A stretch of DNA of 64,000 bases from CBDHFN01 sp965262605 (GTDB lineage: Bacteria; Pseudomonadota; Alphaproteobacteria; JASGCL01): assembly GCA_965262605.1 (NCBI GenBank), contig CBDHFN010000002.1, positions 372,001-436,000 on the forward strand. The letters are read 5' to 3'. Shown here in pieces: positions 45,467 to 54,411 of the stretch. The notes below the pieces were generated by a model, which was not told the DNA's origin, ran no database searches, and worked only from the letters and a program-made list of their open reading frames with translations. The translations under genes and the position numbers were made by a program. Within the stretch, counting starts at the first letter, position 1; each line of letters opens with the position of its first letter.

Positions 45467-47205
45467 TGGCACAAGAATCAATTGAATCGCGAAGCATACA
45501 GCATCATTTGAAAAAATTTCGCAGCGTATTTATTCGCATTTTTATTTATTCTACTTTTATTAATTTATTTATGCTTGTTTCGCCGATTTTCATGATGTTA
45601 TTATATAATAAAGTCATGGCGGCTAATTCCGTGCCGACCTTAATCGTTTTAACGGGGTTAAGCGTATTTTTACTTGTCATCATGGGGGTATTGGATGTGA
45701 TTCGTCAGCGGGTAATGCTTCGGGTTGGCTTGCAATTAGACCAAGCCGTCAGCGATAAAATATTTGATGGTTTATTCACCGTGAATATGCGCCACCCAAT
45801 CACTGGGCAACCACTGCCAAAATCTTCGCAACCTTTGCGTGATTTTGAAATGGTGCGAAGATTCGTATCAGAACCGACTTTAATTGCATTTTTTGATGTG
45901 CCTTGGGTGCCGTTTTTCTTGTTTGTGACTTACCTTATGAATCCTTGGTTATTTTGGTTATCATTTTTTGGCGCGGTATTTATTATTTATTTAACCGTGA
46001 TGGGCGAGGTTGGCTCACGCGATTTAGTGCGCCAGCAATCAGTGTATAATTCGCGCGAATATATGTTTACCGATATGATAATGCGCAATATTCCTGTGTT
46101 AATGGCGCATGGCATGACCAATCGCTTGCGTAGCCGTTGGCACGAATTGCATAAACCCTCTATAGGTTATTCGGCGTTAGTTACCGATAAAATGTCGGTG
46201 TTATTGGGAACAACCCGCTCTTTTCGGATTTTATTGCAAACTTTAATCATGGCGGTTGGGGGGTATTTAACTTTAACCCATGAATTAAATCCAGCGTTTA
46301 TTATGTCGGCATCAATTATTATGGGGCGGGCTTTAGCACCCGTGGAAATGGCAATTTCCAGTTGGAAATCGTTTATTATGGCACGGCAAGCTTGGTTTAG
46401 AATTAATAATATCTTACGCCAAGTAAGCAGTGAAAAACCCGAATTATTTCAATTACCCCGCCCCGAAGGACATATTGAAATTGACAGGTTAGTTGTCACC
46501 GTGCCCGGCGTTGACCGACCAATTTTAACCAATGTATCCATAAAAATTCCAGCGGGCACTTGCGTGGCGGTGATTGGACCATCGGGCGCGGGCAAGACAA
46601 CTTTGGCGCATGCGATGGTTGGGGTTGCCAAACCATATTCAGGGTATGTTCGGCTTGATAATGTGGATATTCATAGTTGGGATCCCGAAGACCGCGGACA
46701 ACATGTGGGGTATTTGCCCCAAGATATTGAACTTTTTGACGGCACCATCGCCGAAAATATTTCAAGATTTGATGAAAATGCCACCGAAGAAAAAATTATG
46801 CAAGCCGCGCATATTGCGGGTTGCCACGATATGATTTTGCGATTGCCCAAAAATTACAACACCGTGATTGGCGATAATGGCTATAAATTATCGGGCGGGC
46901 AAAGGCAAAGGCTTGGCTTGGCACGCGCGTTATATGGCGATCCTTCGTTATTAGTTTTGGACGAACCTAATAGCAACCTTGATACAAATGGCGAGGCAAA
47001 ATTGCACGAAGCCTTATATCATGCCAAGCAACGCCACGCCACAATCATTATCATTACCCATAATGTGCGGGTTTTGGGTTTAGTTGATTCCGTGTTAGTG
47101 ATAAATGAAAACACCGTGAAAGATTACGGCGCGCGCGATGAAATTTTGGGCAAATACCTGCGCCCCGCTGGGCAGGGCGAGACTCAAGCCACACCGAACA
47201 TGTAA
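45466..47205 (+). CDS. Type I secretion ABC transporter, PrtD-like
   Basis: 579 residues: six membrane helices within about 20-310, then an ABC domain with Walker A IGPSGAGKTTLAH, Q-loop YLPQDIELFDG, signature LSGGQRQRLGLARAL, Walker B LLVLDEPNSNLD and switch His in ITHNVRVL. There is no N-terminal C39 peptidase. PrtD-like exporters move proteins with RTX-type or similar C-terminal signals with an HlyD-type adaptor and TolC. TolC is immediately upstream, but the HlyD-type adaptor and the cargo gene are absent from the window. The C-terminal 15 residues are low complexity (GQGETQATPNM). Confidence 0.9.
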   Translation: MAQESIESRSIQHHLKKFRSVFIRIFIYSTFINLFMLVSPIFMMLLYNKVMAANSVPTLIVLTGLSVFLLVIMGVLDVIRQRVMLRVGLQLDQAVSDKIFDGLFTVNMRHPITGQPLPKSSQPLRDFEMVRRFVSEPTLIAFFDVPWVPFFLFVTYLMNPWLFWLSFFGAVFIIYLTVMGEVGSRDLVRQQSVYNSREYMFTDMIMRNIPVLMAHGMTNRLRSRWHELHKPSIGYSALVTDKMSVLLGTTRSFRILLQTLIMAVGGYLTLTHELNPAFIMSASIIMGRALAPVEMAISSWKSFIMARQAWFRINNILRQVSSEKPELFQLPRPEGHIEIDRLVVTVPGVDRPILTNVSIKIPAGTCVAVIGPSGAGKTTLAHAMVGVAKPYSGYVRLDNVDIHSWDPEDRGQHVGYLPQDIELFDGTIAENISRFDENATEEKIMQAAHIAGCHDMILRLPKNYNTVIGDNGYKLSGGQRQRLGLARALYGDPSLLVLDEPNSNLDTNGEAKLHEALYHAKQRHATIIIITHNVRVLGLVDSVLVINENTVKDYGARDEILGKYLRPAGQGETQATPNM

Positions 47206-47217
47206 GTTATAAGTTTG

Positions 47218-47246
47218 TTGATTTTTTGTAATTTTATGGTTATATT
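47218..47246 (+). promoter_or_regulatory. Promoter of trpS
   Basis: TTGATT (47218-47223), 17-base spacer, TATATT (47241-47246); the trpS ATG follows 20 bases later with AAGGAG in between. Confidence 0.55.
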
Positions 47247-47266
47247 ATGGATATGAAGGAGAAATC

Positions 47267-48283
47267 ATGCACCAAAAACGAGTATTTTCAGGCATTCAAC
47301 CCACAGGCAATGTGCATTTAGGCAATTATTTAGGCGCGATTAAAAATTGGGTAAACTACCAATCTTCGCATGAATGTATTTATTGCGTGGTGGATATGCA
47401 CGCCATCACCGTGGCGCAAGACCCCAAGGCTTTGCAACATGCTTGTTTGGAATTAACCGCAACTCTTATCGCGGCGGGCATTGATTATAAAAAACATATT
47501 ATTATGGTGCAATCGTCCAATCCAGACCATGCAAATTTAGCGTGGATTTTTAATTGCGTGGCAAGATTGGGGTGGCTTAATCGCATGACGCAATTTAAAG
47601 AAAAAGCTGGGCATGATAAAGAAAATGCTTCAACAGGTTTATTTGTTTATCCTAACTTAATGGCAGCGGATATTTTAGCTTACCACGCAACGCATGTTCC
47701 CGTGGGTGATGACCAAAAACAACATTTAGAATTGGCGCGCGATATTGCGGCGCGATTTAACCGCGAATTTGGGTGCGATGATTTTTTTCCCATGATTGAA
47801 GCCCAATTTATGCCGATTGCCGCGCGGGTGATGTCGCTTCGCGATGGCACAAAAAAAATGTCAAAATCCGATGATTCTGATTTTTCGCGCATTAATCTTA
47901 CTGATAACGCCGATTTAATCAGCCAAAAAATCAAAAAATGCAAAACCGATGCCGAGTTTATTAGTGATTCAGAAGAACAAGCCAGCGAAAGACCAGAACT
48001 TCGCAATTTAATGGGAATTTATGCGGCGATTACGAATCAATCCTTGGCGGAATCTTACGCACAATGGGCGGGCAAAGGATATGGGCAATTTAAACCCGCC
48101 TTGATTGACGCTTTGGTGGCGCATATCACGCCAATGGGCGCGAAAATTCAAAATTATATGCAGGACAAGGGCGAATTATTAAAAATTATCCAATCAGGTA
48201 GTGAAAAATCGCGCAAAATTACCGCGCCAATTATGGCAAAAACATATGATTTAGTGGGTTTCTTAAAATATTATAATGAGTGA
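47267..48283 (+). CDS. trpS: Tryptophanyl-tRNA synthetase
   Basis: 338 residues, class I fold. The HIGH-like motif is PTGNVHLGNYLGAI (12-25), KMSKS is GTKKMSKSDDSD near residue 198, and MAADILAYHATHVPVGDDQKQHLELARDIA is the Trp-pocket region. It charges tRNA-Trp. It has a good promoter and AAGGAG site. The last eight bases overlap the Usp gene. Confidence 0.97.
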   Translation: MHQKRVFSGIQPTGNVHLGNYLGAIKNWVNYQSSHECIYCVVDMHAITVAQDPKALQHACLELTATLIAAGIDYKKHIIMVQSSNPDHANLAWIFNCVARLGWLNRMTQFKEKAGHDKENASTGLFVYPNLMAADILAYHATHVPVGDDQKQHLELARDIAARFNREFGCDDFFPMIEAQFMPIAARVMSLRDGTKKMSKSDDSDFSRINLTDNADLISQKIKKCKTDAEFISDSEEQASERPELRNLMGIYAAITNQSLAESYAQWAGKGYGQFKPALIDALVAHITPMGAKIQNYMQDKGELLKIIQSGSEKSRKITAPIMAKTYDLVGFLKYYNE

Positions 48284-48722
48284 AAAAAATTTTTATTGTG
48301 TTGTTGCCGATGGCTCGCAAGCCATGTGGCGGGCAATTTCATATTGCGAAAACCTTAGCAAAGTGAATGGTTTCGGCATTTATCTGTTGCATATTACCGA
48401 TGATAGCGAATTTTCGCATTGGTTGGGGGTTGGAAGCATCATAAAGCAAGAAGCCGAAGTTTCCGCAAATAAATTATTAAACCAAATAAAACAAACAATT
48501 ATATCAAAATTTCCAGAAATTATATTAATTTATCACCAAGGCGATACAGCCCATGATGTTTATGATTTAGTAAGCAAAATTCACGAAATTAAGGCTTTGG
48601 TTTTGGGCATGGATAATGATGCGCGCGACCCCGGTAAAATTATCAGTTATCTGGCGCAATCGCCACGGGAAATTAAAACTCCAGTAATTATCGTGCCGAT
48701 TAACAGCCCCATAAATTCATGA
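48276..48722 (+). CDS. Universal stress protein-like protein
   Basis: 148 residues of the Usp alpha/beta fold: VVADGSQAMWRAISYCENLS at the start, IYLLHITDD after strand 2, IYHQGDTAHDVYDLV, ALVLGMDND, and a C-terminal strand TPVIIVPIN. The usual GxxGSxxS ATP-binding loop is weak here, so ATP binding is uncertain. It overlaps trpS by eight bases and the next gene by four. The trpS-usp-moeB order suggests one transcript. Confidence 0.75.
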   Translation: MSEKNFYCVVADGSQAMWRAISYCENLSKVNGFGIYLLHITDDSEFSHWLGVGSIIKQEAEVSANKLLNQIKQTIISKFPEIILIYHQGDTAHDVYDLVSKIHEIKALVLGMDNDARDPGKIISYLAQSPREIKTPVIIVPINSPINS

Positions 48723-49489
48723 TGAATGATGCTGATTTAACAAAATATGCACGGCATTGCATTATGCCTGAATTTGGTGAAAATGCCCAATGGCAATTTA
48801 TGCAAAAAAAAATTATCATGGTGGGCGCGGGTGGAATTGCCCATGCTTGCCTGCCTTATTTAGTGGCAAGTGGTTTGCAAAATTTGGTTATTATTGATGA
48901 TGATGTGGTTGAAGAGTCAAATTTATCGCGCCAGCTTGGTTTTCGCGCCCAAGATATTGGGCAATTAAAATCAGTGATATTAAGCAAATATTTGCAATCA
49001 TTAAATTTAAACGCCAAAATTACCCCGATTATTGCCCGCATTACCAAAGAAAATGCCGGTGATAGCTTGCAAAATGCTGATTTAATTATTGACGGCACGG
49101 ATAATATGGCAAGCCGTTTGCTGATAAATCAAGCCGCTGTGCACGCTAAAATTGCGCTGTTAAGTGCTGGGGTCAGTAATTTTGATGGGCAATTGGGATT
49201 TTTTGCCCCGCATTTAGGCACAAATTGCTATCAATGTTGCTTTAATCAAGATACGGGCGCGCCGAATAATTGTTCGGTGGTTGGCGTCTTATCGCCCATG
49301 CTGGCAATTTTAGGGGGCATCATCGCCAAAGAAGCCATGTTATTTTGCGCAAATTTAGCGCATAATTACCAAGATAATTATTTATTAATTGACGGGCTTT
49401 ATGGCGAATTTCATCAAATTAAACGCAATAAACGCGATAATTGTGCGGTTTGCGGACAGATAAACAGCGCAACAAAAAATAAATCTTAA
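48719..49489 (+). CDS. MoeB/ThiF-family E1-like adenylyltransferase
   Basis: 256 residues. The nucleotide loop is VGAGGIAHACLPYLVASG; the Arg finger region is SNLSRQLGF; the adenylating Asp is in DLIIDGTDNMASR; and a catalytic Cys lies in NNCSVVGVLSP. Two zinc Cys pairs are CYQC and CAVC. MoeB and ThiF adenylate the C-terminal Gly of MoaD or ThiS-type proteins for molybdopterin, thiamine or tRNA thiolation. None of these partners is nearby, so the pathway is open. It overlaps the Usp gene (ATGA) and its 3' end overlaps alaS. Confidence 0.88.
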   Translation: MMNDADLTKYARHCIMPEFGENAQWQFMQKKIIMVGAGGIAHACLPYLVASGLQNLVIIDDDVVEESNLSRQLGFRAQDIGQLKSVILSKYLQSLNLNAKITPIIARITKENAGDSLQNADLIIDGTDNMASRLLINQAAVHAKIALLSAGVSNFDGQLGFFAPHLGTNCYQCCFNQDTGAPNNCSVVGVLSPMLAILGGIIAKEAMLFCANLAHNYQDNYLLIDGLYGEFHQIKRNKRDNCAVCGQINSATKNKS

Positions 49490-52128
49490 TAACAATTTTT
49501 CTTTATTTCGGCAATTGCTTCCTTAGCTTTATCGCCATTTGCCCCGCCAGCTTGCGCCATATCGGCTCTGCCACCGCCCCCTGTGCCTCCTAAAATATTT
49601 GCGCCGATTTTGACTAAATCCACGGCATTAAGGGATTGTTGCGCGACACCATTAACTGCAACAACTATGGACGCTTTTTTCATTTCGTCAATGGCAATTA
49701 AAATTATCACCGAATCGGGCGATTCGGCTTTTAACTTATCCGCCATGGGTTTTAAATCTTTGGCGGGCAAATTTTCAACGATACGGGATAGTAATTTAAA
49801 ATTATTAATAACCTCGCTTTGCTCATCGCCTTGGGCGGGGGCAAAAGATTGAATCCGCAAATTTTTAATGTCTTTTTCCAATTTTTTCTTGTCATTTTGC
49901 AAATTTTGCAATTGATTCAGCAATTCATCATGCGAAGTTTTCAAAATTTGCGCGGCTTCGTTTAATAAATTATTTGCCTTTTGTTGCGCAATAACGGCGG
50001 GCAATCCAGCCTTGGCGGTAATTCTGCGCACGCCTGCCGCCACAGATTCTTGGGAATCAATCAAGAATAAACCAATATCGCCCGTGTTGCTGACATGCGT
50101 GCCACCGCATAATTCCACGGAATAATGCGATTTATCATCGTCCGATTCCCCCATGAAAAGCACGCGCACTTCGTCACCATATTTTTCACCAAATAACGCC
50201 AAAGCCCCCGATATAATTGCCGTTTCTTGATTCATAAGCTGGGTTGTCACGGGCGTGTTCGTCAGAATTTTTTGATTAACCGCCAATTCAATAGCGCGTA
50301 AATCTTCGCCAGAAATTGGCTGATTATGGGCAAAATCAAATCTTAACGAATCTTCGCCAACTTGCGAGCCTTTTTGGGTTACATGATTGCCCAATTTATC
50401 GCGCAACGCCTGATGAAGCAGGTGGGTTGCCGAATGATGGGCGCGTAAATTTTGCCGTCGTTGCTTGTCAACTTGGCAAATAACTGCTTGGTTAAGTTTG
50501 AAATTGCCTTTGATAACTTTACCAAAATGCACTATTAAATCTTGGCAGTATTTTTGCGTGTCAAGGACTTGAAATTCGTTATTATCAATGCAAATAATGC
50601 CTTTATCGCCCATTTGCCCGCCCGATTCACCATAAAACGGCGTTTGATTCAAAATAATTGCCCCCGATTCGCCGATACTTAAATTATCGCAAGCTTGCGA
50701 TTTTTCGTCAACCATGGCTTGAATTATCCCCTCGCAGTTAAGGGTATTATAACCAAAAAATTCTGATGCGCCGAATTTTTCTTTAATATCAAGCCAAATT
50801 GCCGCGGTTTTCACTTCGCCCGAACCCGCCCAAGCCGCACGGGCGCGCGTTTTTTGCGCCTGCATCGCATCTTGAAAGGCGTTTAAATCAACATGGCGGT
50901 TTTGCCCGCGCAAAATATCTTGAGTTAAATCCAGCGGAAAACCAAATGTGTCGTAAAGCGTGAAGGCAACCATACCCGAAAGATTTTCGCTATCGCCTAA
51001 TTTTTCGCATTCTTTTTCCAATAATTTTAAGCCCCTAGCTAGCATTTCAATAAATCGTGATTCTTCCAATTTCATGGTTTCGCGAATTAACGATTCGGCA
51101 CGAATTAATTCGCCGTAATGCCCGCCCATTTCTTTGATTAAAGACGGCACTAATTGGTGCATAAGCGGTTCATGGCAACCCAAAAGATGCGCATGGCGCA
51201 TACCACGGCGCAATATACGCCTTAAAACATAACCGCGCCCCTCATTCGCGGGCAACACGCCATCGGCGATTAAAAAAGCCCCTGCGCGTAAATGATCGCT
51301 GATAATTTTAAACGAAGCCGATAATGCGCCATCAGGGTTTTGATTTGTTTTATCGGCAATCGCCATAATTAAATTGCGCATCAAGTCAATGTCGTAATTA
51401 TTATGCTTGCCTTGAAGCACAGCAGCAATTCTTTCCAACCCCATACCCGTATCAATTGAAGGTTTCGGTAATTTTTCTCGTTTCCCGCCTAAAAATTGTT
51501 CATACTGCATGAAAACTAAATTCCAAATTTCCACGAATCTATCGCCATCTTGCTCCGCCGTACCGGGCAATCCGCCCCAAATTTTATCGCCATGGTCATA
51601 AAAAATTTCCGAACAAGGACCACAAGGACCCGTATCGCCCATTTGCCAAAAATTATCATTGGTGTTGATGCGAATTATCTTATCTTGGCTAAGCCCTGCG
51701 ATTTTTTGCCATAATTTTGCGGCTTCGTCATCATCGGCAAAGACGGTGACATATAATTTATCCTTGGGCAAACCAAATTCACCAACCACAACTTGCCAAG
51801 CGTGGCTGATGGCTTGTTCCTTAAAATAATCGCCAAAGCTAAAATTCCCCAACATTTCAAAAAAAGTATGATGGCGGGCGGTATAACCCACATTATCCAA
51901 ATCATTATGTTTGCCCCCTGCTCGCACGCATTTTTGCGCGGTAACTGCTCGTTTATAATCGCGCGTTTCCCCACCCGTGAAAATATTCTTAAATTGCACC
52001 ATGCCCGAATTGGCAAACATTAAGCTTGGATCATTACGCGGCACTAATGGCGAAGACGCCACTTGCAGATGGTTGTTTTTCACAAAATAATCTAAAAAAA
52101 TACGGCGAATTTCGCTTACTTGGGTCAT
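49486..52128 (-). CDS. alaS: Alanyl-tRNA synthetase
   Basis: 880 residues, full length. The catalytic core has HHTFFEMLGNFSFGDYFKEQAI and NDNFWQMGDTGPCGPCSEIFYDHG; the editing domain has RAHHSATHLLHQALRDKLG (HxxxH) and ELCGGTHVSNTGDIG (C...H zinc ligands). The C-Ala domain with ILGGTGGGGRADMAQAGG ends the protein. It charges tRNA-Ala and clears Ser/Gly-tRNA(Ala). It has a ribosome-binding site and starts about 65 bases downstream of the copied lysR end. Confidence 0.97.
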   Translation of the reverse strand: MTQVSEIRRIFLDYFVKNNHLQVASSPLVPRNDPSLMFANSGMVQFKNIFTGGETRDYKRAVTAQKCVRAGGKHNDLDNVGYTARHHTFFEMLGNFSFGDYFKEQAISHAWQVVVGEFGLPKDKLYVTVFADDDEAAKLWQKIAGLSQDKIIRINTNDNFWQMGDTGPCGPCSEIFYDHGDKIWGGLPGTAEQDGDRFVEIWNLVFMQYEQFLGGKREKLPKPSIDTGMGLERIAAVLQGKHNNYDIDLMRNLIMAIADKTNQNPDGALSASFKIISDHLRAGAFLIADGVLPANEGRGYVLRRILRRGMRHAHLLGCHEPLMHQLVPSLIKEMGGHYGELIRAESLIRETMKLEESRFIEMLARGLKLLEKECEKLGDSENLSGMVAFTLYDTFGFPLDLTQDILRGQNRHVDLNAFQDAMQAQKTRARAAWAGSGEVKTAAIWLDIKEKFGASEFFGYNTLNCEGIIQAMVDEKSQACDNLSIGESGAIILNQTPFYGESGGQMGDKGIICIDNNEFQVLDTQKYCQDLIVHFGKVIKGNFKLNQAVICQVDKQRRQNLRAHHSATHLLHQALRDKLGNHVTQKGSQVGEDSLRFDFAHNQPISGEDLRAIELAVNQKILTNTPVTTQLMNQETAIISGALALFGEKYGDEVRVLFMGESDDDKSHYSVELCGGTHVSNTGDIGLFLIDSQESVAAGVRRITAKAGLPAVIAQQKANNLLNEAAQILKTSHDELLNQLQNLQNDKKKLEKDIKNLRIQSFAPAQGDEQSEVINNFKLLSRIVENLPAKDLKPMADKLKAESPDSVIILIAIDEMKKASIVVAVNGVAQQSLNAVDLVKIGANILGGTGGGGRADMAQAGGANGDKAKEAIAEIKKNCY

Positions 52129-52192
52129 TTTATCCTCATTCTTAATATCATAAATTTATATAAGATAAAATTGCATTTTGCAAATATTTTAT

Positions 52193-52213
52193 TTAAGGTT
52201 TATGCGACATAAA
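52193..52213 (+). repeat. 21-bp direct repeat copy 1, duplicated lysR 3' end
   Basis: Bases TTAAGGTTTATGCGACAT plus AAA are identical to 53427-53447, which encode the last residues and stop of lysR (MSHKP*, minus strand). It marks the outer edge of the two-gene cassette. Confidence 0.9.
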
Positions 52214-52217
52214 GGAG

Positions 52218-53048
52218 TTAAGCTGATTTTGGCAAATTATTGGGATTATATATTTTCTGCTCAATTTCTGCCTTTTTATGGTCAAATTTATACATTTTTG
52301 CTTGATTTACGGAATTATCAATTTTAATGATGCAATTAAATGTTATTGAAATACTATCATTTAATATAGTAATTTCTGGCTTTAATTCAATGATTTTTTC
52401 AATATCTATACCAAGCTCGCTTGCAATTTTAGTATTGATGTTATTAATATTTTCATTGAAAATTCTTATGATATTTTCATTTAAAACCTTTGATATAATC
52501 TGACTTACTTCTTCGCCGTTTAATTTACCAACCACAATTCCAGTAATTGCTTCAACTTTGATTGATTTTGACTTACCATCAAAACTGATAATAATTTCTT
52601 GTTGCGTGTAGTTAATAGAATTCACGGCAACAATATAAATTTTATTATCAATATTAACGCGAATTTCTGTCTCTTTTTCTACGCTAACTATAATTGGTTG
52701 TTGATTTTCATCTAAAATGTTAACTGATGTAAAATGCAACTCTGCTTCGTCATAATTTTTAAAATTGGCAATCCAATGATTTTTTACCGATTTTAAATCA
52801 ATATAATGGCAAATCGTGCCAAAATCATATTCTTTTGAAATTTTTGCATGGTCTGTCCTTTTGCCAATTTTTTCAATTAAATAATCGTTTTCTTTAAGAA
52901 TTTCTTTGTAATCACAATATAATTCAATGGGTTTCATCGCATTTTCTACTTCTTTTTTTACTAAATTTAGGGATTGCGTCAAAATATTTTGCGCAGTATC
53001 ATCAAAAAAATTTTCTATTGCGCTTTTATCTTGGAATGAATTAACCAT
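52218..53048 (-). CDS. Unknown protein, second gene of the inserted cassette
   Basis: 276 residues, no family recognised. Two parts can be seen. Residues 1-90 are helical and charged (TQSLNLVKKEVENAMKPIE). Residues 95-275 are beta-rich, with AELHFTSVNILDENQQPIIVSV and NKIYIVAVNSINYTQQEIIISFDGK, then a helical stretch (EEVSQIISKVLNENIIRIFN) and two strands near the end. There is no TM helix or Cys cluster. It overlaps the upstream gene by eight bases, so the two are translationally coupled. Codon use is like its neighbours. Confidence 0.5.
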   Translation of the reverse strand: MVNSFQDKSAIENFFDDTAQNILTQSLNLVKKEVENAMKPIELYCDYKEILKENDYLIEKIGKRTDHAKISKEYDFGTICHYIDLKSVKNHWIANFKNYDEAELHFTSVNILDENQQPIIVSVEKETEIRVNIDNKIYIVAVNSINYTQQEIIISFDGKSKSIKVEAITGIVVGKLNGEEVSQIISKVLNENIIRIFNENINNINTKIASELGIDIEKIIELKPEITILNDSISITFNCIIKIDNSVNQAKMYKFDHKKAEIEQKIYNPNNLPKSA

Positions 53049-53358
53049 TTTTACTCACTTTGATTAGTTTAGAATAATCAGCATCGGCTCTAATTTGTAA
53101 TACATATTGCAAAAATGATTCCGATTGAACGCGATGGCAACTAATTATTTTAGTTTTACCCATTTTCGTCCTTTGCGTAAATTTTTCACTTTTGGTGGTT
53201 AAGGTGCTTCTCATAGCATCTTTGATTGATTCACATTCGCTAGTTTTATAGTAAAATACCATTATTTCCTCTAGCTTGTTTTTGATTGACCTTTCGCATT
53301 GAATATTTTTACTCAAATAATCAAGTTCGGCAATTGAAATATCAATTCCTTCGTCCAT
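53041..53358 (-). CDS. Unknown small protein, first gene of the inserted cassette
   Basis: 105 residues, predicted to be mostly helical and charged (SIAELDYLSKNIQCERSIKN, KLEEIMVFYYKTSECESIKD), with a strongly basic stretch (KSEKFTQRTKMGKTK) around 77. It could be a nucleic-acid or partner-binding adaptor. It is not recognised. GGGGAG lies upstream of its ATG. It is followed by the 276-residue protein with eight bases of overlap. The pair stands between two copies of the lysR 3' end. Confidence 0.5.
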   Translation of the reverse strand: MDEGIDISIAELDYLSKNIQCERSIKNKLEEIMVFYYKTSECESIKDAMRSTLTTKSEKFTQRTKMGKTKIISCHRVQSESFLQYVLQIRADADYSKLIKVSKNG

Positions 53359-53426
53359 TTTACTCCCCTTTTCAATATAATATTAATTCCGAAACAATCA
53401 AGTGTCAATAAATTTCTAACCAGTCA

Positions 53427-53447
53427 TTAAGGTTTATGCGACATAAA
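53427..53447 (+). repeat. 21-bp direct repeat copy 2, native lysR 3' end
   Basis: Includes the lysR stop (TTA on the plus strand) and the codons for MSHKP. The same bases are at 52193-52213. Confidence 0.9.
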
Positions 53448-54305
53448 CCATTCCTTAAATCGCAATTCATGTTTATTGAGTTTTTTATTTTGTTTCCATA
53501 TTAAGTAAAATTTTGCCCCCGTGTGCCATTCGGGCAATGGGGTTTGCTTGATAATATTTTGTTCAATTAAATTATGGGCGATATGTTGCCAAACCAAGCC
53601 AACACCCTGACCCGCAATTACGGCTTGCATTACCAATGATTGATCATTTAATTTAAGCCCGAAATTTAAATTGGGAATCGGCAAGTTTTGCGCTTGGGCA
53701 TAATTTTGCCAATTGGGGCGAATGCGGTAAGGTTCTTCAAGATGGACTAAGGAATCATTGCTATTTAAATCACCCTTAAAATTATGCGACACAACGGGAT
53801 AAATTACTTCGTCGCAAAAAAATTCAAAATTGCATCTTTCGGGCGGGTGCACACCCCTTGCTAAGCCAAAACTATATTCATCATATGCCCAATCTAAGTC
53901 TTTAATTGTCGTTTGCACCCGCAAATCAATTTCAGGCAGCGTTGATTTAATATCATGCAGTCTTGGCACCAACCAATAATTAGCAAACGAAGTTGAACAG
54001 CAAAAATTAACGGGCTGGGTTTGATTTTTCTTGGTAATATTTAATAATTCCGTTTCAAAATCGCTTAATATTTTTTCAGAAGCCTTATATAATTGCAAAC
54101 CCGCTTCGGTCATTACCACGCCTTTTTTATTGCGATTAAAAAGCACTAAATTACAATAAGATTCCAGTTTTTTTATGGAAATTGATATTGCTGGTTGCGA
54201 TAAGCCAAGCTCCTCACTCGCCAAGGCATAAGAACCATTGCGACCCGCCGATTCAAAAATAATCAAGCTATTTAAATTAGGTAAGTTTTTGCGAAAATGA
54301 TTCAT
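53427..54305 (-). CDS. LysR-family regulator (GcvA-like)
   Basis: 292 residues. N-terminal HTH: LPNLNSLIIFESAGRNGSYA, SEELGLSQPAISISIKKLE, LFNRNKKGVVMTEAGLQL. The C-terminal sensor domain (90-290) has the long loops typical of the GcvA/AmpR subgroup, with TTIKDLDWAYDEYSFGLARG and MQAVIAGQGVGLVWQHIA. The metabolite is unknown. It is co-directional with the methyltransferase upstream of it. Its 3' end is the duplicated site that carries the two-gene cassette. Confidence 0.85.
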   Translation of the reverse strand: MNHFRKNLPNLNSLIIFESAGRNGSYALASEELGLSQPAISISIKKLESYCNLVLFNRNKKGVVMTEAGLQLYKASEKILSDFETELLNITKKNQTQPVNFCCSTSFANYWLVPRLHDIKSTLPEIDLRVQTTIKDLDWAYDEYSFGLARGVHPPERCNFEFFCDEVIYPVVSHNFKGDLNSNDSLVHLEEPYRIRPNWQNYAQAQNLPIPNLNFGLKLNDQSLVMQAVIAGQGVGLVWQHIAHNLIEQNIIKQTPLPEWHTGAKFYLIWKQNKKLNKHELRFKEWFMSHKP

Positions 54306-54411
54306 AATTTAACATAAATTATTTTTATGGTAAATTCAAGGTAAATTTAACCGAATAATTCAAATAAAAAACTTAATACAACAAACTATTTTAAGCTAAG
54401 CCTTGCTTAAA

